Shown here one piece after another: positions 23,733 through 32,043 of a stretch of DNA of 64,000 bases. The notes under the pieces are model-generated. The model ran no database searches. It was not told the origin of the DNA and was given only the letters and a program-made list of their open reading frames with translations. The translations under genes were made by a program, and so were the position numbers. Location: NCBI RefSeq assembly GCF_900446695.1, contig NZ_UAVP01000008.1:62001-126000 (forward strand), given 5' to 3'. Origin of the DNA: Capnocytophaga sputigena. Lineage in GTDB: Bacteria > Bacteroidota > Bacteroidia > Flavobacteriales > Flavobacteriaceae. The first letter of the stretch is position 1, and the number at the start of each line of letters is the position of its first letter.

Positions 23733-25541
23733 ATGGCAGTAAAATCAAATGACACTAATCTTTCTGAATTGCTTAAGACAGTAGGCAACGGGAAAAGCCA
23801 ATTACCCGACTTTCAACGCAGTTGGGTATGGGATGATATGAGAATTTGCAAACTCATAGAAAGTTTAACTTCCGATTTCCCTATGGGAGCAGCAATGTTT
23901 CTTGATTATAGTGCAGATACAGGTATAAAATTCAAGTATCGTTTATTTGAGGGGGTAGACAAGCAATACGAGAGTGTAGTGCCCGATTCATTGGTTTTGG
24001 ATGGACAACAGCGTCTCACTACTCTCTACCAAGTGTTTATGAGTAAAAATCCTGTTGTTACAAGAATGGATACAGATAAAGATAGTACCATCAAGCGATA
24101 CTATTATATTGATATAGAGAAAGCAATTAACCCAGAAATAGACCGATTAGATGCTATTATATCAATATCTGAGGATAAAATTAAGACAGAAAATATAGGA
24201 CGAGAAATCATTCTTGATTTGCGTACAAGAGAAGATGAGTATAAGAACCTGATGTTTCCTCTTAACCTAACCTTTTCAGACACTATGGATTGGATATGGG
24301 GATTAATCACTTATAATAAAGAGGCAATGCCTATTGTTCAAAAGTTTCAGCAAGAAATTTTGGAACCTTTGAAGAAATATACATTCCCTGTTATTACCCT
24401 TGCCAAAGATACTACTCCAGAGGCTGTATGCCAAATCTTTGAGAATGTAAATACAGGTGGTGTTACACTCACAGTATTCGAGCTTGTTACTGCAAAATTT
24501 GCTGCAATGGGCAGTAAAAATCTAAGAGAGGAGTGGAATACGCTAAAAACAGATTTCAACAAGAGAAACGACAAATTACTTAAAGACCTTTCAGGACCAA
24601 ATTTTCTTACCTCAATGACTCTCCTTTTATCATACTTAAAAATGAAAAAAGGAGTGCGACAAACAGTATCTTGTAAGAAAAAGGATGTGTTAAAGTTAGA
24701 ATATGATGATTTTTTCACCCATCTTGAAGATTTGAAGCAGGGTTTCACTTGTGCCGCTAATTTTATGGTTCAACAAGGAATCTACAAATCAATAGACATT
24801 CCCTATAGTACTCAGCTCATTCCACTTGCAGCCATTTTTGCATACGATAATTTGAATGGCAAAAAACTAAGTTTAATGCAAAATTTAGATTTATTAGCTA
24901 AGTGGTTTTGGTGTGGTGTTTTTGGTGAACTTTATGGCAGTGCCAATGAAACTAGATTTGCCCAAGATATAGTAGGAATCTTTGAATGGATGGAGAATGA
25001 GAATGCTGTGCCTGAAACCGTTACAAGAGCAACTTTTGATGCTACCCGGTTATTATGGTTGCAAACTCGCAACAGTGCTGCATACAAAGGTGTTATGGCT
25101 TTAATCAACAAGCAACACCCTAAAGATTTTATGAGTGGACAAGATATGGAAATTGCTAATTATCTCTTAGAACTTACGGATATTCATCATATTTTCCCAC
25201 AAGCATATTGCACAAAGGAAAATCTGCCACAAAGAAAATGGAACTCTGTAATAAATAAGACACCCATCTACGCTACAACCAATCGTTCAATAGGTGGTAA
25301 AGCTCCAAGTCTTTATATTCAGACCATTCGGAACAAAGGAGTTTCAGAAGATAAAATAGATTATGCTTTAGAATCCCATAATATAAACCCAACTTTACTT
25401 AAAATAGATAGTTTTGATGCCTTTATTGTAGATAGAGCAAAACGTCTGCTCAATCTAATTGAAAAGGCTATGGGCAAAGCTGTCTCTGGAAGAGAAAGTA
25501 ATTCAACAATTCAACATTTTGGGGAAGCTCTAACTGAATAG
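23733..25541 (+). CDS. DUF262 / GmrSD-like protein with C-terminal HNH-type nuclease motif
   Basis: 602 residues. LPDFQRSWVW (24-33), VLDGQQRLTTLY (88-99) and FENVNTGG (236-243) are the nucleotide-hydrolysing, ParB-like DUF262 core of GmrS. The C-terminus holds DIHHIFPQ (483-490), then INKTP and ATTNRSIGGKAP, the DUF1524/HNH-type nuclease arrangement of GmrD. Single-chain fusions of this kind form type IV restriction and phage-defence systems acting on modified DNA. It stands alone, has no methylase or specificity partner, and lies between two copies of the sufD end, which points to acquisition by insertion. Confidence 0.9.
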   Translation: MAVKSNDTNLSELLKTVGNGKSQLPDFQRSWVWDDMRICKLIESLTSDFPMGAAMFLDYSADTGIKFKYRLFEGVDKQYESVVPDSLVLDGQQRLTTLYQVFMSKNPVVTRMDTDKDSTIKRYYYIDIEKAINPEIDRLDAIISISEDKIKTENIGREIILDLRTREDEYKNLMFPLNLTFSDTMDWIWGLITYNKEAMPIVQKFQQEILEPLKKYTFPVITLAKDTTPEAVCQIFENVNTGGVTLTVFELVTAKFAAMGSKNLREEWNTLKTDFNKRNDKLLKDLSGPNFLTSMTLLLSYLKMKKGVRQTVSCKKKDVLKLEYDDFFTHLEDLKQGFTCAANFMVQQGIYKSIDIPYSTQLIPLAAIFAYDNLNGKKLSLMQNLDLLAKWFWCGVFGELYGSANETRFAQDIVGIFEWMENENAVPETVTRATFDATRLLWLQTRNSAAYKGVMALINKQHPKDFMSGQDMEIANYLLELTDIHHIFPQAYCTKENLPQRKWNSVINKTPIYATTNRSIGGKAPSLYIQTIRNKGVSEDKIDYALESHNINPTLLKIDSFDAFIVDRAKRLLNLIEKAMGKAVSGRESNSTIQHFGEALTE

Positions 25542-25605
25542 TTATAAACAAGTTTGAACTATTTTTTTAAAGATATAATTCCTCTCTCAGTGCTATTTTA
25601 CTACA

Positions 25606-25676
25606 ATTATTGCTAAAAAATTAGGGGTAACCGTAGATTTTTAAGAGAAGAAGTATGAGCTAACAACGTGTAAAAT
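25606..25676 (+). repeat. Right copy of the 71-bp sufD-end direct repeat
   Basis: Matches 23631-23701 with three substitutions (G/A, C/G, C/T). The sufD frame here still reads IIAKKLGVTVDF and stop, and weak similarity continues upstream (CYFTT against AYINA). So it looks like the tail of a divergent sufD allele and not a recent exact target duplication. Confidence 0.9.
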
Positions 25677-26142
25677 GAGAAAGTTATACAAAATTCTTGT
25701 GTAGCGCATATACAAAAAGTGTTAAAATCAGTTTTTGGCACGAGGCATCAAAACTTTATTTAACACTGATAATAAGCAACTTATATGTAAAACAGATAGA
25801 CTTTTCATTTTTGGCACGCTATTTTCTATATAGTAAGTGTAAGTTTGACAGACGGGATGTTAGTAAAACTTGCAAGTGCATCATAAATCATAATAAATGA
25901 TTATACTGAAAATTGCTTGAAAAAACTGAATTAAACAAATTACTGAAAAATTGCTATAAGAAACATTGTTAGATAAAGATTATTTCATTGAAAACAAGAT
26001 TTTGAGAAACAGAGATTGCTAATATGTTAATCAAAATTGCTTACTATAAGAAACATCATTAAAGCAAAATTTGAAAAAAATTAAATTACTGAAAAAGATC
26101 ATTTATTAAGCTATTTATAGACAAAATTTTATGAGAAAAACA
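25677..26142. other. AT-rich spacer with no supportable gene
   Basis: About 470 bp after the sufD-tail repeat, very AT-rich. It holds two TTTTTGGCACG motifs (TTGGCACG at 25735-25742 and 25811-25818), direct repeats of ATAAGAAACAT (25956-25966 and 26046-26056) and of AAATTACTGAAAAA (about 25938 and 26083). A 67-codon frame at 25697-25900 has no family resemblance and is not accepted. Confidence 0.5.
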
Positions 26143-26186
26143 AATACTTTTAAGTTCATAAAATTTTTTATAAGCTTAAAAGTATT
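26143..26186. repeat. 44-bp near-perfect palindrome
   Basis: AATACTTTTAAG (26143-26154) is exactly complementary to CTTAAAAGTATT (26175-26186), and the inner ATAAAA/TTTTAT also pairs, leaving only a few unpaired positions. Its right end overlaps TAATTTTG (26186-26193), a possible -7 box. Confidence 0.75.
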
Positions 26187-26228
26187 AATTTTGGAGTTAG
26201 TAGTAGTATTTATATGCATTGTGAAAAA

Positions 26229-26258
26229 AGGCTCTTCCGAAAGGGAGAGTCTTTTTTT
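26229..26258. terminator. Terminator with GAAA tetraloop
   Basis: A 10-bp stem (26229-26238 with 26243-26252, including two G-U pairs on the + strand) is closed by C-GAAA-G, with A6 before and T7 after it. It works in both directions. It most likely ends the minus-strand CNNM gene at 26292. Confidence 0.8.
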
Positions 26259-26291
26259 CATTAGCACATTCAACTAATTATCAATTAACAA

Positions 26292-27545
26292 TTATTCGTT
26301 GTTCACTACAAGTCTTACGGTCTCTATTTTGGTTTGAGAACAAGCTTCTATAACAAAAGAAAATGGGGGAATTTGTATGAGCTCACCTTGGGTGGGGATA
26401 CCCTCGTTGTGAAGTACTATAAAGCCGCCTAAAGTCTCGTATTCTTCACTTTCAGGAATTTCTAAGTGATAGGTTTCATTGAGGTATTCTACCTCCAAAC
26501 GAGCTGAAAATAGGTATTCAGTTTCTGATAGTTGTTCTTCTATAAATTTATCTTTATCGTGTTCGTCTTCAATTTCGCCAAAGAGTTCTTCTACAATATC
26601 CTCTAAGGTTACAATCCCCGAGGTACCGCCATACTCATCGAGTACTACCGCCATACTTTTGCGTTTGCGGGTAAGAATATTCAACACTTCGTTTATTTGA
26701 ATAGTTTCAGGAATATTTACAATAGGAATAAGCACCTCTTTGATATTTTTGGGTTTCTTGAACATATCAAATGAGTGGACATAACCCAAAATATCATCTA
26801 TATTTTCGTTGTATATCAATATTTTGGAGAAGCCCGAAGAGACAAAAGTAGCAATCAGATTTTCTATAGACTCATTGAGTTCTACAGCTACTATTTCGGT
26901 ACGTGGTATCATTATCTCACGCGCTTTTACTCCCGAAAACTCTAAAGCGTTCTGGAACATCTGCACTTCACTATCCATTTCCTCTTTTTTAGGCACATTT
27001 TCGAGCTGTTCGGAGATGTAGTCTACTAATTCTACTTTAGTAAACGAAAGAGGCACGTAATCCCCTTTTGTTTTGAAGAATACTCGCAATACAAAATCGG
27101 AAATCCACATCACCAAACTTGAAAGCGGGTAGAACAACAAGTAGAAAAAGTAAGCAGGAATAGCAAACAGTTTCAACAACTGATTGGCGTAAATCTGGAA
27201 GAATACTTTAGGCATAAACTCTGCCGTGATGAGGATAATAAGAGTGGAAATGATAGTATGCCAAAGCACATTTTGGAAGAAATCGGGTAGAAGGGCGGTC
27301 ATTACTTTGCCCATTTCAAACCCATAGACTACTAAGGCAACATTATTGCCCACGAGCATAGTAGCCAACAGTTTAGAAGGCTTTCGGGTGAGTTTAGTAA
27401 GGACATTTGCTATCACACCCTCTTGTTTTTTAAGGATTTCTAAGTGTACTTTGTTAGACGATACGTAGGCTATTTCAAAGCCCGAAAAAAAGGCTGAAAG
27501 TACCAGCGTAGTAAGGATAATAATTATAGAAATAGGTTCAACCAT
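26292..27545 (-). CDS. CNNM/HlyC-CorC family membrane protein (hemolysin family)
   Basis: 417 residues. An N-terminal CNNM transmembrane domain (ISIIIILTTLVLSAFFSGFEIAYVSSNK, then TMLVGNNVALVVYG and further helices to about 150) is followed by a CBS pair (REIMIPRTEIVAVE at about 207-220; VVLDEYGGTSGIVTLEDIVEELFGEIEDEHD at about 300-330) and a C-terminal CorC/HlyC domain. Such proteins are magnesium or other cation transporters or efflux regulators, with CBS domains sensing Mg-ATP. The related gliding protein GldE was considered; nothing here specifically supports it. It is transcribed alone after the YceI terminator. Confidence 0.9.
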   Translation of the reverse strand: MVEPISIIIILTTLVLSAFFSGFEIAYVSSNKVHLEILKKQEGVIANVLTKLTRKPSKLLATMLVGNNVALVVYGFEMGKVMTALLPDFFQNVLWHTIISTLIILITAEFMPKVFFQIYANQLLKLFAIPAYFFYLLFYPLSSLVMWISDFVLRVFFKTKGDYVPLSFTKVELVDYISEQLENVPKKEEMDSEVQMFQNALEFSGVKAREIMIPRTEIVAVELNESIENLIATFVSSGFSKILIYNENIDDILGYVHSFDMFKKPKNIKEVLIPIVNIPETIQINEVLNILTRKRKSMAVVLDEYGGTSGIVTLEDIVEELFGEIEDEHDKDKFIEEQLSETEYLFSARLEVEYLNETYHLEIPESEEYETLGGFIVLHNEGIPTQGELIQIPPFSFVIEACSQTKIETVRLVVNNE

Positions 27546-27557
27546 AAGAATAATAGA

Positions 27558-27585
27558 AAAAGGCAGTTGCTACCAACTGCCTTTT
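27558..27585 (-). terminator. Terminator after the YceI-like gene
   Basis: AAAAGGCAGTTG (27558-27569) pairs with CAACTGCCTTTT (27574-27585) around a 4-nt loop, 12 perfect pairs. On the minus strand the stem is followed by TTTTTC, so it ends the lipoprotein gene. Confidence 0.9.
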
Positions 27586-27602
27586 ATTTATGAAAAGAAT
27601 TT

Positions 27603-28271
27603 TTACTTGGTAGCCTTAGCTTTTACTACTAACTCTACATCATCGTTGATGAATTTGTCTTTCAAATCATCAAACACTGATTTAGAACCGTAGTTTACTC
27701 CAAAATCTACACGATTGATTTTGAAGGGTTGAGAAACGATGCTCACTTCGTTATCGGTAATAGTAACAGTAGCAGGGAAAGACACTTCTTTAGTTTTACC
27801 TTTGATAGTAAGGTCGCCAGTAAGGTTTTTACCATCAAATTTTTTGAATACGAAAGAAGCTGTAGGGAAATCTTTCACATTGAAGAAGTGGTCTACCTTT
27901 TCAGGATCAGTACCTTTAAGGTGAGCTTCGAGGTCTTCTTTACCTTTGCCAGCTTGAAGGTCAAGCACTGTAATTGTATTCATATCCAATATAAATTCGG
28001 CTTTGGTAATAGCACCATTCTCCACATTTACACCACCTTTAGTAACATTCACAGTACCATTGTGTTTTCCTGCAGGTTTACTACCTACCCATTCTACTAC
28101 TGAAGTAGGATCAACTGAGTAAGCAAAAGCAGGAGCTTGAACAGCTTCAGGAGCAGTTGCTTGCTCGGTAGTAGGGGTAGTTGTTTCAGCATTTTGCTGA
28201 GTGTTTGTGTTATTGCAACTCACAAGTGCAACGCTTGCTATAACAGCTAAGCTCAAAACGATTTTTTTCAT
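27603..28271 (-). CDS. YceI-like lipoprotein
   Basis: 222 residues. A lipoprotein signal peptide ends in LVSC with Cys19 as the lipidated residue, followed by a Thr/Gln/Ala-rich linker (about 20-48). Residues from about 50 form a YceI lipocalin-like beta barrel (VDPTSVVEWVGSKPAGKHNGTV; AKFILDMNTI form; SFVFKKFDGKNLTGDLTIKGKTKEVSFP), a fold that binds polyisoprenoid or other lipids. It is anchored in the outer or inner membrane facing the periplasm. It has its own promoter and terminator. Confidence 0.93.
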   Translation of the reverse strand: MKKIVLSLAVIASVALVSCNNTNTQQNAETTTPTTEQATAPEAVQAPAFAYSVDPTSVVEWVGSKPAGKHNGTVNVTKGGVNVENGAITKAEFILDMNTITVLDLQAGKGKEDLEAHLKGTDPEKVDHFFNVKDFPTASFVFKKFDGKNLTGDLTIKGKTKEVSFPATVTITDNEVSIVSQPFKINRVDFGVNYGSKSVFDDLKDKFINDDVELVVKAKATK

Positions 28272-28302
28272 TAATGATTCTTATTTTAAGTTATTAATTG
28301 GG

Positions 28303-28334
28303 CAAAAGTATGAAATATATTTTATTCTGCCAAA
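28303..28334 (-). promoter_or_regulatory. Promoter of the YceI-like gene
   Basis: The minus strand has TTTG (complement of 28331-28334), 20 bp, TACTTTTG (complement of 28303-28310), then CCC. Confidence 0.8.
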
Positions 28335-28350
28335 TTTATTTAGGAAACAA

Positions 28351-28378
28351 AAAGAGGCTTGCCGTGGCAAACCTCTTT
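28351..28378 (-). terminator. Terminator of the ribosomal protein cluster
   Basis: AAAGAGG-c-TTGC pairs with GCAA-a-CCTCTTT (28351-28378, one mismatch, 4-nt loop). It is followed on the minus strand by TTTTTG, 27 bp after the rplQ stop. Confidence 0.85.
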
Positions 28379-28404
28379 ATTTTTATTAACTTTAACAACT
28401 GTAA

Positions 28405-28896
28405 TTATTCAGCTGCTTCAGCTTTAACTTCAGATTTTACTTCTGCTTTTGCTTCAGTTGCAGTTTCTTCAGTTGCTTTTTTTCTACCACGACGAGTAGT
28501 TTTCTTTTTAGCTGCTTTATTAGCTACGTTGTAAGTAGTGTTATAGTCTACGAACTCAATCATAGCCATTTCGGCGTTATCGCCTAAACGATTTCCTAAT
28601 TTGATGATACGAGTGTATCCACCTGGGCGGTCGCCTACTTTTACTGCTACTCCTTTGAAGAGTTCGGTTACAGCGTATTTGTTGCGCAATTTACTAAAAG
28701 CGATACGACGATTGTGAGTAGTATCTTCTTTAGATTTAGTTACCAATGGCTCTACAAAAAGTTTTAGAGCTTTTGCTTTTGCCAAGGTAGTATTGATGCG
28801 TTTATGCTCGATAAGAGAGCAAGCCATATTGGCGAGCATTGAATTTCTATGAGCAGATTTTCTTCCTAAATGATTAATTTTATTTCCGTGTCTCAT
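28405..28896 (-). CDS. rplQ: 50S ribosomal protein bL17
   Basis: 163 residues. The conserved bL17 core ([25 protein letters not shown], then [16 protein letters not shown]) covers about 1-120. A basic [11 protein letters not shown] block and an Ala/Glu/Lys tail of about 20 residues follow, an extension common in Bacteroidota. bL17 sits near the exit of the large subunit. It is the last gene of the translation cluster, 31 bp after rpoA, with a terminator behind it. Confidence 0.97.
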   Translation of the reverse strand: MRHGNKINHLGRKSAHRNSMLANMACSLIEHKRINTTLAKAKALKLFVEPLVTKSKEDTTHNRRIAFSKLRNKYAVTELFKGVAVKVGDRPGGYTRIIKLGNRLGDNAEMAMIEFVDYNTTYNVANKAAKKKTTRRGRKKATEETATEAKAEVKSEVKAEAAE

Positions 28897-28927
28897 TTTT
28901 CCTTAGTTAAAATATCGCAAGAGCGAG

Positions 28928-29920
28928 TTAATCTTTATCCAATTTATACTTTGAGGTATCCATACCGAACACCAAACCTTTGTTAGCCACTAATTCGTCG
29001 AGCTCGATGAGAGATTTTTTACCAAAGTTTCTAAATTTCATCAAATCGGCTTTGTTGAATGACACTAAGTCACCTAATGTTTCTACTTCAGCGGCTTTCA
29101 AGCAGTTGAGAGCGCGCACTGAAAGGTCCATATCTACCAATTTAGTTTTGAGTAACTGACGCATGTGCAATGATTCTTCATCGTAAGCATCGGTTTGAGC
29201 TACTTCATCGGCTTCGAGGGTAATTCTCTCATCGGAGAATAGCATAAAGTGGTGGATAAGTGTTTTAGCGGCTTCAGTAAGGGCTTGTTTAGGGTGGATG
29301 GAACCGTCGGTTTTAATTTCGAAGACTAATTTTTCGTAGTCAGTTTTTTGTTCAACACGATAATTTTCAATGGTGTATTTCACGTTTTTGATAGGAGTAA
29401 AGATTGAATCGGTAGCAATCACTCCTATAGCGGCGTTTGGTTTTGCGTTTTCTTCGGCAGATACGTAACCACGACCTTTTTCAATGGTAATTTCCATTGT
29501 AAAAGATGCAGAAGTTTCCATATTGCAAATTACCAAATCGGGGTTTAGCACTTGAAAACCTGAAAGAGTTTTTTGAAAATCACCGGCAGTCAATTGTTTT
29601 TTACCAGAAACAGTAATGGTAGCTGTTTCATCTTCTACGTCTTCCACTTGGCGTTTGAAGCGAACTTGTTTCAAGTTGAGAATGATTTCGGTTACATCTT
29701 CTCTCACGCCTGGTATAGTAGAAAATTCGTGGTCTACTTTATCAAATTTCACAGAGGTAATAGCGAAACCTTCGAGAGAAGAGAGCATAACTCTGCGCAA
29801 TGCGTTACCTATAGTTAAACCATATCCTGGTTCCAAAGGGCGAAATTCAAATCGCCCTTCGAAATCAGATGATTCAATCATTATAACTTTATCTGGTTTT
29901 TGAAAGTTAAATAATGCCAT
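28928..29920 (-). CDS. rpoA: RNA polymerase alpha subunit
   Basis: 330 residues. The N-terminal dimerisation and assembly domain ([29 protein letters not shown], key [16 protein letters not shown]-type box at about 33-50) is followed by a linker and the C-terminal helix-hairpin-helix domain ([21 protein letters not shown]...[15 protein letters not shown], about 266-315). That domain contacts UP elements and activators. It lies 26 bp after rpsD in the alpha operon order rpsM-rpsK-rpsD-rpoA-rplQ. Confidence 0.98.
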   Translation of the reverse strand: MALFNFQKPDKVIMIESSDFEGRFEFRPLEPGYGLTIGNALRRVMLSSLEGFAITSVKFDKVDHEFSTIPGVREDVTEIILNLKQVRFKRQVEDVEDETATITVSGKKQLTAGDFQKTLSGFQVLNPDLVICNMETSASFTMEITIEKGRGYVSAEENAKPNAAIGVIATDSIFTPIKNVKYTIENYRVEQKTDYEKLVFEIKTDGSIHPKQALTEAAKTLIHHFMLFSDERITLEADEVAQTDAYDEESLHMRQLLKTKLVDMDLSVRALNCLKAAEVETLGDLVSFNKADLMKFRNFGKKSLIELDELVANKGLVFGMDTSKYKLDKD

Positions 29921-29946
29921 ATTTTGACTGCTGTCTTTTTTATTTA

Positions 29947-30552
29947 TTATTTAGAGTACAACTCTACGATTAACTGTTCTTTAATATTTTCAGGAATCTG
30001 AATACGTTGAGGTACAGCTACGAAAGTACCTTCTAATTTTTCAGGGTTCCAAGTGATCCATTCGTATACGGTGCTGTGAGCAGCCAATGAATTTTCGATC
30101 ACGCTTAAAGATTTTGATTTTTCGCGAACGCCTACTACATCACCAGGTTTAAGGGAATAAGAAGGGATGTTTACGATGTTACCGTTCACAGTGATGTGGC
30201 GGTGAGACACCAATTGACGGGCGGCGCTACGAGTAGGTGCGATACCCATACGGTATACGACGTTGTCTAAGCGAGATTCGCAAAGTTGAAGAAGCACCTC
30301 ACCGGTGATGTGTTTACTTCTTTTAGCTTTTTCATATAGGTTATGGAATTGTTTTTCGAGGATTCCATAAGTATATTTAGCTTTTTGTTTTTCTTGTAGC
30401 TGGATGGCGTATTCAGAGCGTTTTGCTCTACGGCGAGCCAAGCCGTGTTGTCCGGGAGGATAGTTTTTTCTTTCAAAAGATTTATCATCTCCGAAGATAG
30501 CTTCACCAAATTTACGAGCTATTTTAGTTTTTGGTCCTGTATATCTTGCCAT
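29947..30552 (-). CDS. rpsD: 30S ribosomal protein uS4
   Basis: 201 residues, a primary 16S rRNA-binding assembly protein. The S4 RNA-binding domain spans about 93-155 ([32 protein letters not shown]). The N-terminus lacks the four zinc-binding cysteines, i.e. the Cys-free form. In E. coli S4 represses the alpha operon. The 83-bp gap to rpsK is the longest within this block. Confidence 0.97.
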   Translation of the reverse strand: MARYTGPKTKIARKFGEAIFGDDKSFERKNYPPGQHGLARRRAKRSEYAIQLQEKQKAKYTYGILEKQFHNLYEKAKRSKHITGEVLLQLCESRLDNVVYRMGIAPTRSAARQLVSHRHITVNGNIVNIPSYSLKPGDVVGVREKSKSLSVIENSLAAHSTVYEWITWNPEKLEGTFVAVPQRIQIPENIKEQLIVELYSK

Positions 30553-30635
30553 TTTGAATTGTTTAAAATGAAAGGCAGTTATGAATTAAGGCATTCCTTC
30601 GATAACAACTCACCTTTCTTAAATGTTATTAAAAA

Positions 30636-31037
30636 TTATACTCTACGTTTTTTAGGAGGGCGGCATCCGTTGTGAGGAAGAGGAGTAACGTCGATAATTT
30701 CAGTTACTTCGATACCAGCGTTGTGGATAGTACGGATAGCAGATTCTCTACCGTTACCTGGTCCTTTTACGTATACTTTTACTTTTTTAAGACCTGCGTC
30801 GAAAGCTACTTTTGCTGCATCTTCTGCTGCTACTTGGGCTGCATAAGGGGTATTTTTCTTAGAACCTCTAAAGCCCATTTTACCTGCTGACGACCAAGCA
30901 ATTACATCTCCTTTTTTGTTGGTAAGAGAAATGATAACGTTGTTGAAAGTAGCTGAAACGTGAGCTTCGCCTACGGACTCAACGACTACTTTTCTCTTTT
31001 TAGAGACTTTTGCATTTTTTGCATTTTGTTTTGCCAT
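30636..31037 (-). CDS. rpsK: 30S ribosomal protein uS11
   Basis: 133 residues. The platform protein uS11 shows [35 protein letters not shown] and the conserved basic end [15 protein letters not shown], which contacts 16S rRNA near the mRNA exit. The N-terminus is a Lys-rich extension ([15 protein letters not shown]). It lies 13 bp after rpsM. Confidence 0.98.
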   Translation of the reverse strand: MAKQNAKNAKVSKKRKVVVESVGEAHVSATFNNVIISLTNKKGDVIAWSSAGKMGFRGSKKNTPYAAQVAAEDAAKVAFDAGLKKVKVYVKGPGNGRESAIRTIHNAGIEVTEIIDVTPLPHNGCRPPKKRRV

Positions 31038-31050
31038 ACTCTACTACTTA

Positions 31051-31425
31051 TTATTTAGTTGCTTTTTTCTTGTTCGCAACAGTTTTTCTTTTACCTTTTC
31101 TTGTACGAGAATTGTTTTTAGTTTTTTGTCCGCGCAAAGGTAATCCGTTACGGTGGCGGATACCGCGGTAGCAACCGATGTCCATCAAACGTTTGATGTT
31201 TAATTGGATTTCGGAGCGCAATTCTCCTTCAATTTTATAAGACGCAACAATTTCGCGAATGCGGCTGATTTCGTCATCATTCCATTCGCTTACTTTAGTG
31301 TCTTCGTTTACTTGAGCTCTACTTAAGATTTCTTTAGCTCTACTTTTTCCGATACCAAAAATGTAGGTTAAACCAATAACCCCTCTTTTGTTTTTTGGTA
31401 AGTCAATACCTGCAATTCGTGCCAT
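31051..31425 (-). CDS. rpsM: 30S ribosomal protein uS13
   Basis: 124 residues. [26 protein letters not shown], a helix-two-turn-helix ([10 protein letters not shown]), and [27 protein letters not shown] are diagnostic. The basic tail reaches the P-site tRNA. Its start lies 2 bp after the rpmJ stop, so translation is probably coupled to rpmJ. Confidence 0.98.
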   Translation of the reverse strand: MARIAGIDLPKNKRGVIGLTYIFGIGKSRAKEILSRAQVNEDTKVSEWNDDEISRIREIVASYKIEGELRSEIQLNIKRLMDIGCYRGIRHRNGLPLRGQKTKNNSRTRKGKRKTVANKKKATK

Positions 31426-31427
31426 AA

Positions 31428-31544
31428 TTATCCTTGTCGTTGTTTAAATTTAGGATTTTTCTTGTTAATTACGTACAATCGTCCTTTTCTGCGCACAATG
31501 ATGCACTCGGAACTTCTTTTTTTAATTGATGCTCTAACTTTCAT
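31428..31544 (-). CDS. rpmJ: 50S ribosomal protein bL36, zinc-free form
   Basis: A 38-residue protein, [20 protein letters not shown] and on to [10 protein letters not shown]. In the classical bL36 the zinc ligands are Cys11, Cys14, Cys27 and His32. Here only Cys14 remains and the others are Ser, Asn and Phe-type residues, so zinc cannot be held. This Cys-minus form is common in Bacteroidota. It opens the alpha-operon part of the cluster, after a structured 274-bp spacer. Confidence 0.96.
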   Translation of the reverse strand: MKVRASIKKRSSECIIVRRKGRLYVINKKNPKFKQRQG

Positions 31545-31818
31545 TTTGTTTTGTTTATATCAATAGAGTGCGCAAAACTACAATTTTTTTTTGTAATAGC
31601 CACATTTTTAGTGTACAAAAATTTCATTTTGCATTTAATTCACTCGTTTTTGAGCGTAAATTTTATATTCAACAAATTGAATACAAACGTTTTACGCTAA
31701 AATACCACAAATAAAAAATTCTTATTTTATGATTGTAATTTCTCACAGATATAACTAAAATGGTTTTATCTGTGAGAAATTATCAACCAAAATATTGGAA
31801 GAATTCTCTTAATTAAAA
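31545..31818 (-). promoter_or_regulatory. Structured infA-rpmJ spacer with promoter-like element
   Basis: On the minus strand, TAGTTTTG (complement of 31573-31580) followed by CGCAC fits a -7 box for rpmJ. Further upstream are two large inverted repeats. TAATTTCTCACAGATA (31736-31751) pairs perfectly with 31767-31782. AGCGTAAA (31653-31660) pairs with TTTACGCT (31691-31698) around an inner TATTCAA/TTGAATA stem. No T tract adjoins either hairpin on the minus strand. It is much longer than the other spacers here, so a separate promoter and a regulatory leader are plausible. Confidence 0.55.
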
Positions 31819-32034
31819 CTAATAACGGTAGGTGATGCGAGCTTTGCTTAGGTCGTAAGGGCTCATTTCGAGTTTTACTTTATCGCCTGGGAGTAGTTTG
31901 ATGTAGTGCATACGCATTTTTCCTGAGATGTGTGCAATCACTACGTGTCCATTGTCTAACTCCACTCTGAACATTGCATTAGACAGTGCTTCTACAATAG
32001 TTCCGTCCTGTTCAATTGCTGCTTGTTTAGCCAT
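31819..32034 (-). CDS. infA: Translation initiation factor IF-1
   Basis: A 71-residue single OB-fold protein: [62 protein letters not shown]. It binds the ribosomal A site during initiation. It lies 9 bp after secY. map and adk, often found here in other phyla, are absent, as is usual in Bacteroidota. Confidence 0.98.
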   Translation of the reverse strand: MAKQAAIEQDGTIVEALSNAMFRVELDNGHVVIAHISGKMRMHYIKLLPGDKVKLEMSPYDLSKARITYRY

Positions 32035-32043
32035 AAATTTTAA

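Noticed and set aside
25697-25900. 67-codon open frame after the DUF262 gene
   Set aside because: It starts at TTG, lies in very AT-rich DNA and includes both TTGGCACG motifs; no protein-like pattern is seen.
25955-26056. ATAAGAAACAT repeats as insertion-sequence ends
   Set aside because: They are direct, not inverted, only 90 bp apart and enclose no transposase.
26292-27545. Assignment of the CNNM/CBS gene as the gliding gene gldE
   Set aside because: The domain order is shared by all hemolysin-family proteins and no other gliding gene is nearby, so the specific name is not supported.
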